DNA of 64,000 bases from Petrolisthes cinctipes (lineage: Eukaryota > Arthropoda > Malacostraca > Decapoda > Porcellanidae). A program made the translations under genes and the position numbers. The notes below the pieces were generated by a model, which worked only from the letters and a program-made list of their open reading frames with translations, did no database searches and had not been told where the DNA came from. Positions 1 through 13,050 of this stretch are shown in pieces (positions within the stretch are counted from its first letter, which is position 1; each line of letters starts with the position of its first letter). Where the stretch lies: the NCBI GenBank assembly GCA_033782935.1, contig JAWQEG010001230.1, positions 186,001 through 250,000 on the forward strand, in the 5' to 3' direction.

Positions 1-839
1 CAGGTTCAAAACACCAGAAAATTCGATATTTTTGGGTCCCAGAAGCAATCTGTACATGCCTATTCCTTGCTAGAATGTTTTCAAGATACAGACCCAAAAC
101 ATGCTCACAATCTATATTTTAAGTGCAAAAAGTCGATATGTGCATACATCTCCTGTACCCGTTTATATCTCAAATTAGGGCTCAAAACTCCGAAAATTCG
201 ATATTTTTGGGTCCCTTAAGCGATCTGCACATGCCTACTCAGTACTAGAATGTTTTTAAAATACAGGCTTAAAACATGCTATAAATCGATATTTTAGGTG
301 TGAAAAGTCGATATGTGCATGCATCTTCTGTACCCGTTTATATCCCTATTTCTGGCTCAAAACACCCGAAAATTCGATATTTTTGGGTCCCAAAAGCGAT
401 CTGTACATGCCTACTCAGTGCTAGAATATTTTCAAATTATACGCCCAAAACATACTAAAAATCGATATTTTGGGTGCCAAAGTCGATATGTGCATGCATC
501 TTCTGTACCCGTTTATATCTCAAATTCAGGCTCAAAACACCCAAAAAATCAATATTTATGGGTCCCAGAAGCGATCTGTACATGCCTACTCCGTGTTAGA
601 GTTTTTTCAAATTACAGACTCAAAACATGCTCAAAATCGATATTTTATGTGCCCAAAGTCGATATATGCATGTATCTTCTGTACCCGTTTATATCTCAAA
701 TTCAGGCTCAAAACACCTGAAATTTCGATATTTTTGGGTCCCAGAAGCGATCTGTACATGCATACTCCGTGTTGAAGTATTTTCAAAATACAGACCCAAA
801 ACATGCTCAAAATCGATATTTTAGGTGCCTAAAGTCGAT
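1..839 (+). repeat. Left-edge monomers related to the 59-62 kb region
   Basis: About five monomers. Bases 1-300 are collinear with 59,099-59,398 with no net indel, sharing the AACTCCGAAAATTCG form and the CCCTTAAG...TCTGCACATG form. Bases 421 to about 535 match from 61,807 onward, sharing the ATTATACGCC form and the one-base-short GTGCCAAAGTCG. The two offsets differ by 13 monomers, so the edge is a mosaic. Confidence 0.8.
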
Positions 840-1955
840 ATGTGCATGCATCTTCGGTACCCGTTTATATCTCAAATTCAGGCTCAAAACACCCGAAAAT
901 TCAATATTTTTGGGTCCCAGAAGCGATCTGTACGTGCATACTCCGTGTTAGAGTGTTTTTAAAATAGAGGCCCAAAACATGCTGTAAATCGATATTTTAG
1001 CTGCCTAAAGTCAATATGTGTATGCATCTTCTGTACCCGTCTATATCCCAAATTCAGGTTCAAAACATTCGAAAATTCTATATTTTTGGGTCCCAGAAGC
1101 AATCTGGACATGCCTACTTCTTGCAAGAAAGTTTTCAAGATACAGACCCAAAACATGCTCAAAATCGATATTTTAGGTGCAAAAAGTCGATATGTTCATG
1201 CATCTTCTGTACCCGTTTATATCTCAAATTCAGGCTCAAAACACCCAAAAAATCGATATTTTTGTGTCCCAGAAGCGATCTTTACATGTCTACACCGTGT
1301 TAGAGTATTTTCAAAATACAGGCCCAAAACATGCTCAAAATCGATATTTTAGGTGCCCAAAGTCGATATGTGCATGCATCTTCTGTACCCGTTCATATCT
1401 CAAATTCAGGCTCAGAACTCCCGAAAATTCGATTTATTTGGGTCCCAGAAGCGATCTGTACGTGTCTACTCCGTGTTAGAGTATTTTAAAAATACAGGCC
1501 TAAAACATGCTCAAAATCGATATTTTGGGTGCCCAAAGTCGATATGTGCATGCATCTTCTGTACCCGTTTATATCTCAAATTCAGAATCAAAACACCCGA
1601 ATATTCGATGTTTTTGGGTCCCAAAAGCCATCTGTACATGCATACTCCGTGTTAGAGTATTTTCAAAATACAGGCCTAAAACATGCTGAAAATCGATATT
1701 TTAGCTGCCCAAAGTCAATATGTGTATGCATCTTCTGTACCCGTCTATATCTCAAATTCAGGTTCAAAACACTCGAAAATTCGATATTTTTGGGTCCCAG
1801 AAGCAATCTGTACATACTTACTTCTTGCTAGAATGTTTTCAAGATACACACCCAAAACATGCTCAAAATCGATATTTTAGGTGCAAAAAGTCGATATGTG
1901 CATGCATCTTCTGTACCCGTTTATATCTCAAATTCAGGCTCAAAACACCCGAAAA
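840..1955 (+). repeat. 8-mer-spaced duplicated segment, copy 1
   Basis: Matches 2,247-3,362 at an offset of 1,406-1,407 bp (eight monomers minus 1-2 bp). Shared forms are the GTGTTTTTAAAATAGAGGCCC tail, CATGCTGTAAATCG, GTTCATATCTC and the ATTCGATTTATTTGGG box. Similarity fades after about 1,955. Confidence 0.75.
1427..1443 (+). other. CENP-B-box-like motif (8 of 9 core bases)
   Basis: ATTCGATTTATTTGGGT compared with the known CENP-B box pattern NTTCGNNNNANNCGGGN. TTCG, the central A and GGG match; the C of CGGG is T. The same variant recurs at 2833, 3361, 4769, 5121, 6879, 10560, 16169, 25671 and 25847. The common monomer form ATTCGATATTTTTGGGT matches only 7 of 9. I saw no copy with all nine. 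Function is conjecture. Confidence 0.3.
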
Positions 1956-2246
1956 TTCGATATTTTTGGGTCCCTCAAGCGATCTATACATGCATACTCA
2001 GTGCTAGAATGTTTTCAAAATATAGGCTCAAAACATGCTAAAAATCGATATTTTATGTGTCCAAAGTCGATATGTGCATGCTTCTTCTGTACCCGTTTAT
2101 ATCTCAAATTCAGGCTGAAAACACCGGAAAATTCGATATTTTTGGGTCCCAAAAGCGATCTGTACATGTCTACTCCATGTTAGAGTATTTTTAAAATACA
2201 GGCCCAAAACATACTAAAAATCGATATTTTAGGTGCCCAAAGTCGA
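1956..2246 (+). repeat. Unpaired monomers between the 8-mer copies
   Basis: About 1.7 monomers without a close partner at the 8-mer offset; otherwise ordinary 176-bp satellite. Confidence 0.6.
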
Positions 2247-3362
2247 TATGTGCATGCATCTTCTGTACCCGTTAATATCTCAAATTCAGGCTCAAAACAC
2301 CTAAAATTCAATATTTTTGGGTCCCAGAAGCTATCTGTACGTGCATACTCCGTGTTAGAGTGTTTTTAAAATAGAGGCCCAAAACATGCTGTAAATCGAT
2401 ATTTTAGCTGCCAAAAGTCAATATGTGTATGCATCTTCTGTACCCGTCTATATCCCAAATTCAGGTTCAAAACACTCGAAAATTCGATATTTTTGGGTTC
2501 CAGAAGCAATCTGTACATGCCTACTTCTTGCTAGAATGTTTTCAAGATACACACCCAAAACATGCTCAAAATCGATATTTTAGGTGCAAAAAGTCGATAT
2601 ATGCATGCATCTTCTGTACCCGTTTATATCTCAAATTCAGGCTCAAAACTCCGAAAAATCGATATTTTTGTGTCCCAGAAGCGATCTGTACATGTCTACA
2701 CCGTGTTAGAGTATTTTCAAAGTACAGGCCCAAAACATGCTCAAAATCGATATTTTAAGTGCCCAAAGTCGATATGTGCATGCATCTTCTGTACCCGTTC
2801 ATATCTCAAATTCAGGCTCAGAACACCCGAAAATTCGATTTATTTGGGTCCCAGAAGCGATCTGTACGTGTCTACTCCGTGTTAGAGTATTATAAAAATA
2901 CAGGCCTAAAACATGCTCAAAATCGATATTTTGGGTGCCCAAAGTCGATATGTGCATGCATCTTCTGTACCCGTTTATATCTCAAATTCAGAATCAAAAC
3001 ACCCGAATATTCGATGTTTTTGGGTCCCAAAAGCCATCTGTACATGCCTACTCCGTGTTAGAGTTTTTTTAAAATACAGGACTAAAACATGCTGAAAATC
3101 GATATTTTAGCTGCCCAAAGTCAATATGTGTATGCATCTTCTGTACCCGTCTAAATCTCAAATTCAGGTTCAAAACACTCGAAAATTCGATATTTTTGGG
3201 TCCCAGAAGCAATCTGTACATACCTACTTCTTGCTAGAATGTTTTCAAGTTACACACCCAAAACATGCTCAAAATCGATATTTTAGGTGCAAAAAGTCGA
3301 TATGTGCATGCATCTTCTGTACCCGTTTATATCTCAAATTCAGGCTCAAAACACCCGAAAAT
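2247..3362 (+). repeat. 8-mer-spaced duplicated segment, copy 2
   Basis: Partner of 840-1,955. Its inner part, 2,581-3,105, was also copied to 6,627-7,151 at an offset of 4,046 bp, so at least two duplication events overlap here. It also overlaps the start of the following 10-mer unit. Confidence 0.75.
2581..3105 (+). repeat. 525-bp block also present at 6,627-7,151 (copy 1)
   Basis: About three monomers that look identical to 6,627-7,151 in the stretches compared, while flanks on both sides diverge abruptly. The offset of 4,046 bp is 23 monomers minus 2 bp, so the transfer kept the register. Confidence 0.8.
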
Positions 3363-4819
3363 TCGATTTATTTGGGTCCCAGAAGCGATCTGTACGTGCA
3401 TACTCCATGTTAGAGTGTTTTTAAAATATAGGCCAAAATCATGCTGAAAATCGATATTTTAGGTGCCCAAAGTCAATATGTGTATGCATCTTCTGTACCC
3501 GTGTATATCCCTAATTCAGGTTCAAAACACCCAAAAAATCGGTATTTTTGTGTCCCAGAAGCGATCTGTACATGTCTATACCGTGTTAGAGTATTTTCAA
3601 AATACAGGCCCAAAACATGCTCAAAATCGATATTTTAGGTGCCCAAAGTCGATATGTGCATGCATCTTCTGTACCCGTTTATATCTCAAATTCAGACTCA
3701 AAACACCCGATTATTCGATATTTTTGGGTCCCAAAAGCCATCTGTACATGCATACTCCGTGTTAGAGTATTTTCAAAATACAGGCCTAAAACATGCTGTA
3801 AATCGATATTTTAGCTGCCCAAAGTCAATATGTGTATGCATCTTCTGTACCCGTCTATATCCCAAATTCAGGTTCAAAACACTCAAAAATTCGATATTTT
3901 TGGGTCCCAGAAGCAATCTGTACATGCCTACTTCTTGCTAGAAAGTTTTCAAGATACAGACCAAAAACATGCTCAAAATCGATATTTAAGGTGCAAAAAG
4001 TCGATATGTGCATGTATCTTCTGTACCTGTTTATATCTCAAATTCAGGCTCAAAACTCCAAAAATTCGATATTTTTGGGTCCCAGAAGCGATCTGTACAT
4101 GCCTACTCCTTACTAGAATGTGTTTAAGATACAGACCCAAAACAAGCTCAAAATCAATATTTTAGGTGCAAAAAGTCGATATGTGCCTGCATCTTCAGTA
4201 CCCGTTTATATCTCAAATTCAGGCTCAAAACACCCAAAAACTAAATATTTTTGGGTCCCAGAAGCGATCTGTACATGTCTACTCAGTGCTAGACTGTTTT
4301 TAAAATATCGGTTTAAAACATGCTAATAATCGACATTTTAGGTGTCCAAAGTCGATATGTGCATACATCTTTTGTACCCGTTTATATCCCAAATTCAGGC
4401 TCAAAACACCCGAAAATTCGATATTTTTGGGTCCCAGAAGCGATCTGTACATGCCTACTCAGTGCTAGAATATTTTCAAAATATAGGCACAATACATGCT
4501 AAAAATCGATATTTTAGGTGCCTAATGTCGATTGGTGAATGCATGTTCTGTACCCGTTTATATTTAAAATTTAGGCTCAAAACACCCGAAAATTCGATAT
4601 TTTTGGCTCCCAGAAGCGATCTGTACTTGTCTACTCCGTGTTAGAGTACTTTCAAAATACAGGCAATAAAACATACTGAAAATCGATATTTTAGGTGCCC
4701 AAAGTCGATATGTGCATACATCTTCTGTACCTGTTTATATCTCAAATTCAGTCTCAAAACACCTGAAAATTCGATTTATTTGGGTCCCAGAAGCGATATG
4801 TACGTGTCTACTCCGTGTT
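3060..4819 (+). repeat. 10-mer higher-order unit, copy 1 (1,760 bp)
   Basis: Exactly ten monomer lengths. It is followed in tandem by a second copy with an offset of 1,760 bp and no net indel over most of the unit. Diagnostic shared forms include the GTGTATATCCCTAATTC monomer near 3,510/5,270, the ACCCGATTATTCG form near 3,706/5,466 and the CATCTTTTGTACC form near 4,366/6,126. Confidence 0.85.
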
Positions 4820-6515
4820 AGAGTATTTTAAAAATACAGGCCTAAAACATGCTGAAAATCGATATTTTAGCTGCCCAAAGTCAATATGTGTATGCATCTT
4901 CTGTACCCGTCTATATCTCAAATTCAGGTTCAAAACACTCGAAAATTCGATATTTTTGGGTCCCAGAAGCAATCTGTACATACTTACTTCTTGCTAGAAT
5001 GTTTTCAAGATACACACCCAAAACATGCTCAAAATCGATATTTTAAGTGCAAAAAGTCGATATGTGCATGCATCTTCTGTACCCGTTTATATCTCAAATT
5101 CAGGCTCAAAACACCCGAAAATTCGATTTATTTGGGTCCCAGAAGCAATCTGTACGTGCATACTCCATGTTAGAGTGTTTTTTAAATATAGGCCAAAAAC
5201 ATGCTGAAAATCGATATTATAGGTGCCCAAAGTCAATATGTGTATGCATCTTCTGTACCCGTGTATATCCCTAATTCAGGTTCAAAACACCCAAAAAATC
5301 GATATTTTTGTGTCCCAGAAGCGATCTGTACATGTCTATACCGTGTTAGAGTATTTTCAAGATACAGGTCCAAAACATGCTCAAAATCGATATTTTAGGT
5401 GCTCAAAGTCGATATGTGCATGCATCTTCTGTACCCGTTTATATCTCAAATTCAGACTCAAAACACCCGATTATTCGATATTTTTGGGTCCCAAAAGCCA
5501 TCTGTACATGCATACTCCGTGTTAGAGTATTTTCAAAATACAGGCCTAAAACATGCTGTAAATCGATATTTTAGCTGCCCAAAGTCAATATGGGTATGCA
5601 TCTTCTGTTCCCGTCTATATCCCAAATTCAGGTTCAAAACACTCGAAAATTCGATATTTTTGGCTCCCAGAAGCGATCTGTACATGCCTACTTCTTGCAA
5701 GAAAGTTTTCAAGATACAGACCAAAAACATGCTCAAATTCGATATTTTAGGTGCAAAAAGTCGATATGTGCATCTATCTTCTGTACCCGTTTATATCTCA
5801 AATTCAGGCTCAAAACTCCGAAAATTCGATATTTTTGGGTCCCAGAAGCGATCTGTACATGCCTACTCCTTACTAGAATGTTTTTAAGATACAGACCCAA
5901 AACAAGCTCAAAATCAATATTTTAGGTGCAAAAAGTCGATATGTGCCTGCATCTTCAGTACCTGTTTATATCTCAAATTCAGGCTTAAAACACCCAAAAA
6001 TTCAATATTTTTGGGTCCCAGAAGCGATCTGTACATGTCTACTCAGTGCTAGACTGTTTTTAAAATATAGGCTTAAAACATGCTAAAAATCGACATTTTA
6101 GGTGTCCAAAGTCGATATGTGCATACATCTTTTGTACCAGTTTATATCCCAAATTCAGGCTCAAAACACCCTAAAACTCGATATTTTTGGGTCCCAGAAG
6201 CGATCTGTACATGCCTACTCAGTGCTAGAATATTTTCAAAATATAGGCCCAATACATGCTAAAAATCGATATTTTAGGTGCCCAATGTCGATATGTGCAT
6301 GCATGTTCTGTACCCGTTTATATTTAAAATTTAGGCTCAAAACACACGAAAATTCGATATTTTTGGCTCCCAGAAGCGATCTGTACTTGTCTACTCCGTG
6401 TTAGAGTACTTTCAGAATACAGGCCATAAAACATACTGAAAATCGATATTTTAGGTGCCCAAAGTCGATATGTGCATACATGTTCTGTACCCGTTTATAT
6501 CTCAAATTCAGGCTC
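4820..6515 (+). repeat. 10-mer higher-order unit, copy 2
   Basis: Second copy of the preceding 10-mer. Similarity ends near 6,515, where copy 1 has AACACCTGAAAATTCG and this copy has AACTCCGAAAATTCG. The last monomers continue instead into a mosaic shared with 7,136-7,342. Confidence 0.85.
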
Positions 6516-6626
6516 AAAACTCCGAAAATTCGATATTTTGGGGTCCCAGAAGCGATCTGTACATGCCTACTCCTTACTAGAATGTTTTTAAGATACAGAC
6601 CCAAAACAAGCTCAAAATCAATATTT

Positions 6627-7151
6627 TAGGTGCAAAAAGTCGATATATGCATGCATCTTCTGTACCCGTTTATATCTCAAATTCAGGCTCAAAACTCCGA
6701 AAAATCGATATTTTTGTGTCCCAGAAGCGATCTGTACATGTCTACACCGTGTTAGAGTATTTTCAAAGTACAGGCCCAAAACATGCTCAAAATCGATATT
6801 TTAAGTGCCCAAAGTCGATATGTGCATGCATCTTCTGTACCCGTTCATATCTCAAATTCAGGCTCAGAACACCCGAAAATTCGATTTATTTGGGTCCCAG
6901 AAGCGATCTGTACGTGTCTACTCCGTGTTAGAGTATTATAAAAATACAGGCCTAAAACATGCTCAAAATCGATATTTTGGGTGCCCAAAGTCGATATGTG
7001 CATGCATCTTCTGTACCCGTTTATATCTCAAATTCAGAATCAAAACACCCGAATATTCGATGTTTTTGGGTCCCAAAAGCCATCTGTACATGCCTACTCC
7101 GTGTTAGAGTTTTTTTAAAATACAGGACTAAAACATGCTGAAAATCGATAT
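6627..7151 (+). repeat. 525-bp block also present at 2,581-3,105 (copy 2)
   Basis: Apparently identical to the earlier block where compared, with sharp edges. It is bracketed by two copies of a ~207-bp stretch (6,434-6,640 and 7,136-7,342, offset 702 bp), which suggests insertion by exchange within that stretch. Confidence 0.8.
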
Positions 7152-7342
7152 TTTAGGTGCCCAAAGTCGATATGTGCATACATGTTCTGTACCCGTTTAT
7201 ATCTCAAATTCAGGCTCAAAACTCCGAAAATTCGATATTTTGGGGTCCCAGAAGCGATCTGTACATGCCTACTCCTTACTAGAATGTTTTTAAGATACAG
7301 ACCCAAAACAAGCTCAAAATCAATATTTTAGGTGCAAAAAGT

Positions 7343-10300
7343 CGATATGTGCCTGCATCTTCAGTACCTGTTTATATCTCAAATTCAGGCTCAAAACACC
7401 CGAAAATTTAATTTTTTTGTGTCCCAGAAGCAATCTGTACATGCTTACTTAGTGATAGAATATTTTCAAAATATTGGCCCAAAACATACTAAAAATCGAT
7501 ATTTTGGGTGCCCAAAGTCGATATGTGCATGCATCTTCTGTACCCGTTTATATCTCAAATTCAGGCTCAAAACACCCGAAAATTAGATATTTTTGTGTCC
7601 CAGATGCGATCTGTACATGCGTACTCCTTACTAGAATGTTTTTAAGACACAGACCCAAAACAAGCTCAAAATCAATATCTTAGGTGCAAAAAGTCGATAT
7701 GTGCCTGCATCTTCAGTTCCCGTTTATATCTCAAATTCAGGCTCAAAACACCCAAAAATTCAATATTTTTGGGTACCAGAAGCGATCTGTACATGTCTAC
7801 TTAGTGCTAGACTGTTTTTAAAATATAGGCTTAAAACATGCTAAAATCGACATTTTAGGTGTCCAATGTCGATATGTGCATACATCTTTTGTACCAGTTT
7901 ATATCCCAAATTCAGGCTCAAAACACCCAAAAATTCGATATTTTATTGTACCAGAAGCGATCTGTACATGCCTACTCAGTGCTAGAGTATTTTCAAAATA
8001 TAGGCACAATACATGCTAAAAATCGATATTTTAGGTGCCCAATGTCGATATGTGCATGCATGTTCTGTACCCGTTTATATCTAAAATTTAGGCTCAAAAC
8101 ACCCGAAAACTCGATATTTTTGGCTCCCAGAAGCGATCTGTACTTGTCTACTCCGTGTTAGAGTACTTTCAAAATACAGGCCATAAAACATACTGAAAAT
8201 CGATATTTTAGGTGCCCAAAGTCGATATGTGCATGCATCTTCTGTACCCGTTTATATCTCAAATTCAGTCTCAAAACACCCGAAAATTCGAGATTTTTGG
8301 GTCCCAGAAGCGATCTGTATATGTCTACTCCGTGTTAGAGTATTTTCAAAATACATGCCCAAAACATGCTGAAAATCGATATTTTAGCTCCACATAGACG
8401 ATATGTGCATGCATCTTCTGTACCCGTTTATATCTCAAATTCAGGCTCAAAACACCCGAAAATTCGATATTTTTGGGTCCTAGAAGCGATCTGTTCATGC
8501 CTACTCCGTATTAGGATACTTTCAAAATTCTGGCCCAAATCATGCTGAAAATCGATATCTTAGGTGCCCAAAGTGAATATGAACATGCATCTTCTGTACC
8601 CGATTATATCTCAAATTCAGGCTCAAAATACCCGAAAATTCAACGTTTTTGGGTCCTAGAAGCAATCTGTACATGCCTATTCCGTGTTAGAGTATTTTAA
8701 AAATACAGGCCCAAAACATGCTGAAAATCAATATTTTAAGGTTCCCAAAGTCAATATGTGTATGCATCTTCTGTACACGTTTATATCCCAAATTCAGGCT
8801 CAAAACACCCGAAAACTCGATATTTTTGTGTCACAAAAGATATCTGTACATGCCTACTTCGTTTTAAAGTATTTTCAAAATACAGACCCAAAACAAGCTC
8901 AAAATCTATATTTTAGGTTAAAAAAGTCGATATGTGCCTGCATCTTCAGTACCCGTTTATATCTCAAATTCAGGCTCAAAACAACCAAAAATTTAATGTT
9001 TTTGGGTCCCAGAAGCGATCTGTACCTGTCTACTCAGTGCTAGACTGTTTTGAAAATATAGGCTTAAAACATGCTACATATCGATATTTTAGGTGTCCAA
9101 AGTCGATATGTGCATACATCTTTTGTACCCGTTTATATCCGAAATTCAGGCTCAAAACACCTGTAAAATTTATATTTTTGGGTCCCAGAAGCGATTTGTA
9201 CATGCCTACTCAGTGCTAGAATATTTTCAAAATATAGGCCCAATACATGCTAAAAATCGATATTTTAGGTGCCCAATGTCGATATGTGCATGCATCTTCT
9301 GTACCCGTTTATATCTCAAATTTAGGCTCAAAACACCCGAAAATTCGATATTTTTGAATCCAAGAAGTGATCTGTACATGCCTACTCTCTGCTAGAATGT
9401 TTTCCAAATATAGAGTCAAAACATGCTAAAAATCGATATTTTATGTGTCCCAAGTCGATATGTGCATGCATGTTCTGTACCCTTTTATATCCCAAATTCA
9501 GGATTAAAACACCCGAAAATTCGATATTTTTGGATCCCAGAAGCGATCTGTAAATATCTACTCAGTGTTAGAATGTTTTCAAAATATAGGCTTAAAACAT
9601 GCTAAAATTCGATATTTTAGGTGTCCAAAGTCTTTTGTACCCGTTTATATCCCAAATTCAGGCTCAAAACACCCGAAAATTTAATTTTTTTGGGTCCCAG
9701 AAGCTCTCTGTACATGCTTACTTAGTGATAGAATATTTTCAAAATATTGGCCCAAAACATACTAAAAATCGATATTTTGGGTGCCCAAAGTCGATATGTG
9801 CATGCATCTTCTGTACCCGTATATATCTCAAATTCAGGCTCAAAACACCCGAAAATTAGATATTTTTGTGTCCCAGAAGCGATATGTCTATGCCTACTCC
9901 TTCTTAGAATGTTTTCAAGATACAGACCCAAAACATGCTAAAAATAGATATATTAGGTGCAAAAAGTCGATATGTGCATGCATCTTCAGTATCCATTTAT
10001 ATCTCAAAAAAAGGCTCAAAATACCCGAAAATTCGGTATTTTTGGGTCCCAGAAGCGATCTGTACATGCCTACTCCTTACTAGAATGTTTTTAAGATACA
10101 GTCCCAAAACAAGCTCAAAATCAATATTTTAGGTGCAAAAAGTCGATATGTGCCTGCATCTTCAGTACCCTTTCATATCTCAAATTCAGGCTCAAAACAC
10201 CCAAAAATTCAATATTTTTGTGTCCCAAAAGCGATCTGTACGTGTCTACTCCGTGTTAGAGTGTTTTTAAAATATAGGCCCAAAACATGCTGAAAATTGA

Positions 10301-11819
10301 TATTTTAGGTGCCCAAAGTCAATATGTGTATGCATCTTCTGTACCCGTCTATATCCCAAATTCAGGTTCAAAACACCAGAAAATTCGATATATTTGGGTC
10401 CCAGAAGCGATCTGTACATGCCTACTCCTTGCTAGAATGTTTTTCAAGATACAGACCCAAAACATGCTCAAAATCGATATTTTAGGTGCAAAAAGTTGAT
10501 ATGTGCATGCATCCTCTGTACCCGGTTATATCCCAAATTCTGGCTCAAAACACCCGAAAATTCGATTTATTTGGGTCCCAGAAGCGATCTGTACATGCAT
10601 ACTCCGTGTTAGAGTGTTTTTAAAATATAGGCCCAAAACATGCTGAAAATTGATATTTTAGGTGCACAAAGTCAATATGTGTATGCATTCTCTGTACCCG
10701 GTTATATCTCAAATTCAGGCTCAAAACACCCGAAAATTCAATATTTTTGGGTCCCAAAAGCGATCTGTACATGCCTACTCAGTGCTAGAATATTTTCATT
10801 TAGAGGCTCAGAACATGCTAAAAATCGATATTTTAGGTGCCCGACGTCGATATGTGCATGCATCTTCTGTACCCGTTTATATCTCAAATTCAGTCTCAAA
10901 ACACCCAAAAATTCGATATTTTTGTGTCCCAGAAGCGATCTGTACATGTTTATACCGTGTTAGAGTATTTTCAAAATACAGGCCCAAAACATGCTCAAAA
11001 TCGATATTTTAGGTGCCCAAATTCGATATGTGCATGCATCTTCTGTACCCGTTTATATCTCAAATTCAGACTCAAAACACCCGAAAATTCGATATTTTTG
11101 GGTCCCAAAAGCCATCTGTACATGCATACTCCGTGTTAGAGTATTTTCAAAATACAGGCCTAAAACATGCAGTAAATCGATATTTTAGCTGCCCAAAGTC
11201 AATATGTGTATGCATCTTCTGTACACGTCTATATTCCAAATTCAGGTTCAAAACACTCGAAAATTCGATATTTTTAGGTCCCAGAAGCAATCTGTACATG
11301 CCTACTTCTTGCTAGAATGTTTATAAGATACAGACCAAAAACATGCTCAAAATCGATATTTTAGGTGTCTAAAGTCTATATGTGCATGCATCTTCTGTAC
11401 CCGTTTATATCTCAAATTCAGTCTCAAAACTCCGAAAATTCGATATTTTTGTGTCCCAGAAGCGATCTGTACCTGCATACTCCTTGTTAGAGTGTTTTTA
11501 AAATACAGGCCCAAAACATGCTGAAAATTGATATTTTAGGTGCACAAAGTCAATATGTGTATGCATTCTCTGTACCCGGTTATATCTCAAATTCAGACTC
11601 AAAACACCCGAAAATTCAATATTTTTGGGTCCCAGAAGCGATCTGTACATGCCTACTCATTGCTAGAATGTTTTCAAAATAGAGGCTCAGAACATGCTAA
11701 AAATCGATATTTTAGGTGCCCGAAGTCGATATGTGCATGCATCTTCTGTACCCGTTTATATCTCAAATTCATGCTCAAAACACCCAAAAATTCGATATTT
11801 TTGTGTCCCAAAAGCGATC
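7343..11819 (+). repeat. Mixed satellite region without a clear tandem HOR
   Basis: About 25 monomers with dispersed partial matches and no tandem unit. The stretch 7,838-8,258 resembles 6,080-6,500 (offset about 1,757). The stretch 7,400-7,600 resembles 9,673-9,873 (offset 2,273, sharing TTAATTTTTTTG and the TACTTAGTGATAG form). The stretch 10,620-11,330 resembles 12,378-13,060 (offset 1,758). No gene or inserted element seen. Confidence 0.8.
9601..9660 (+). repeat. Monomer with an internal 16-bp deletion
   Basis: GTGTCCAAAGTC runs straight into TTTTGTACCCG, losing the GATATGTGCATACATC segment of the local variant. The deletion ends share a short TC, as expected of slippage or microhomology joining. 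Confidence 0.8.
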
Positions 11820-13050
11820 TGTACGTGTCTACTCCGTGTTAGAGTATTTTAAAAATACAGGCCCAAAACATGATCAAAATCGATATTTTGGGTGCTTTAA
11901 GTCGATATGTGCATGCATCTTCTGTACCCGTTTATATCTCAAATTCAGACTCAAAACACCCGAATATTCGATATTTTTGGGTCCCAAAAGCGATCTGTAC
12001 ATGCCTACTCCGTGTTAGAGTATTTTCAAAATACAGGCCTAAAACATGCTGTAAATCGATATTTTAGCTGCCCAAAGTCAATATGTATATGCATCTTCTG
12101 TACCCGTCTATATCCCAAATTCAGGTTCAAAAACCTCGAAAATTCGATATTTTTGGGTCCCAGAAGCAATCTGTACATGCCTACTTCTTGCTAGAAAGTT
12201 TTCAAGATACAGACCAAAAACATGCTCGAAATCGATATTTTGGGTGCAAAAATTCGATATGTGAATGCATCTTCTGTACCCGTTTATATCTCAAATTCAG
12301 GCTCAAAACTCCGAAAATTCGATATTTTTGTGTCCCAGAAGCGATCTTTACCTGCATACTCCGTGTTAGAGTGTTTTTAAAATATAGGCCCAAAACATGC
12401 TGAAAATTGATATTTTAGGTGCACAAAGTCAATATGTGTATGCATTCTCTGTACCCGGTTATATCTCAAATTCAGGCTCAAAACACCCGAAAATTCAATA
12501 TTTTTGGGTCCCAAAAGCGATCTGTACATGCCTACTCAGTGCTAGAATGTTTTTAAAATAGAGGCTCAGAACATGCTAAAAATCGATATTTTAGGTGCCC
12601 GAAGTCGATATGTGCATGCATCTTCTGTACCCGTTTATATCTCAAATTCAGTCTCAAAACACCCAAAAATTCGATATTTTTGTGTCCCAGAAGCGATCTG
12701 TACATGTCTATACCGTGATAGAGTATTTTCAAAATACAGGCCCAAAACATGCTCAAAATCGATATTTTAGGTGCCCAAATTCGATATGTGCATGCATCTT
12801 CTGTACCCGTTTATATCTCAAATTCAGACTCAAAACACCCGAAAATTCGATATTTTTGGGTCCCAAAAGCCATCTGTACATGCATACTCCGTGTTAGAGT
12901 ATTTTCAAAATACAGGCCTAAAACATGCAGTAAATCGATATTTTAGCTGCCCAAAGTCAATATGTGTATGCATCTTCTGTACACGTCTATATTCCAAATT
13001 CAGGTTCAAAACACTCGAAAATTCGATATTTTTGTGTCCCAGAAGCAATC
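11820..13050 (+). repeat. 7-mer higher-order unit, copy 1 (1,231 bp)
   Basis: Seven monomers minus one base. Diagnostic forms are GGGTGCTTTAAGTCG after CATGATCAAAATCG, the AAAAACCTCGAAAATTCG monomer, the GTGCACAAAGTCAATATG with CATTCTCTGTACCCGG monomer, and CATGCAGTAAATCG. Confidence 0.88.
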
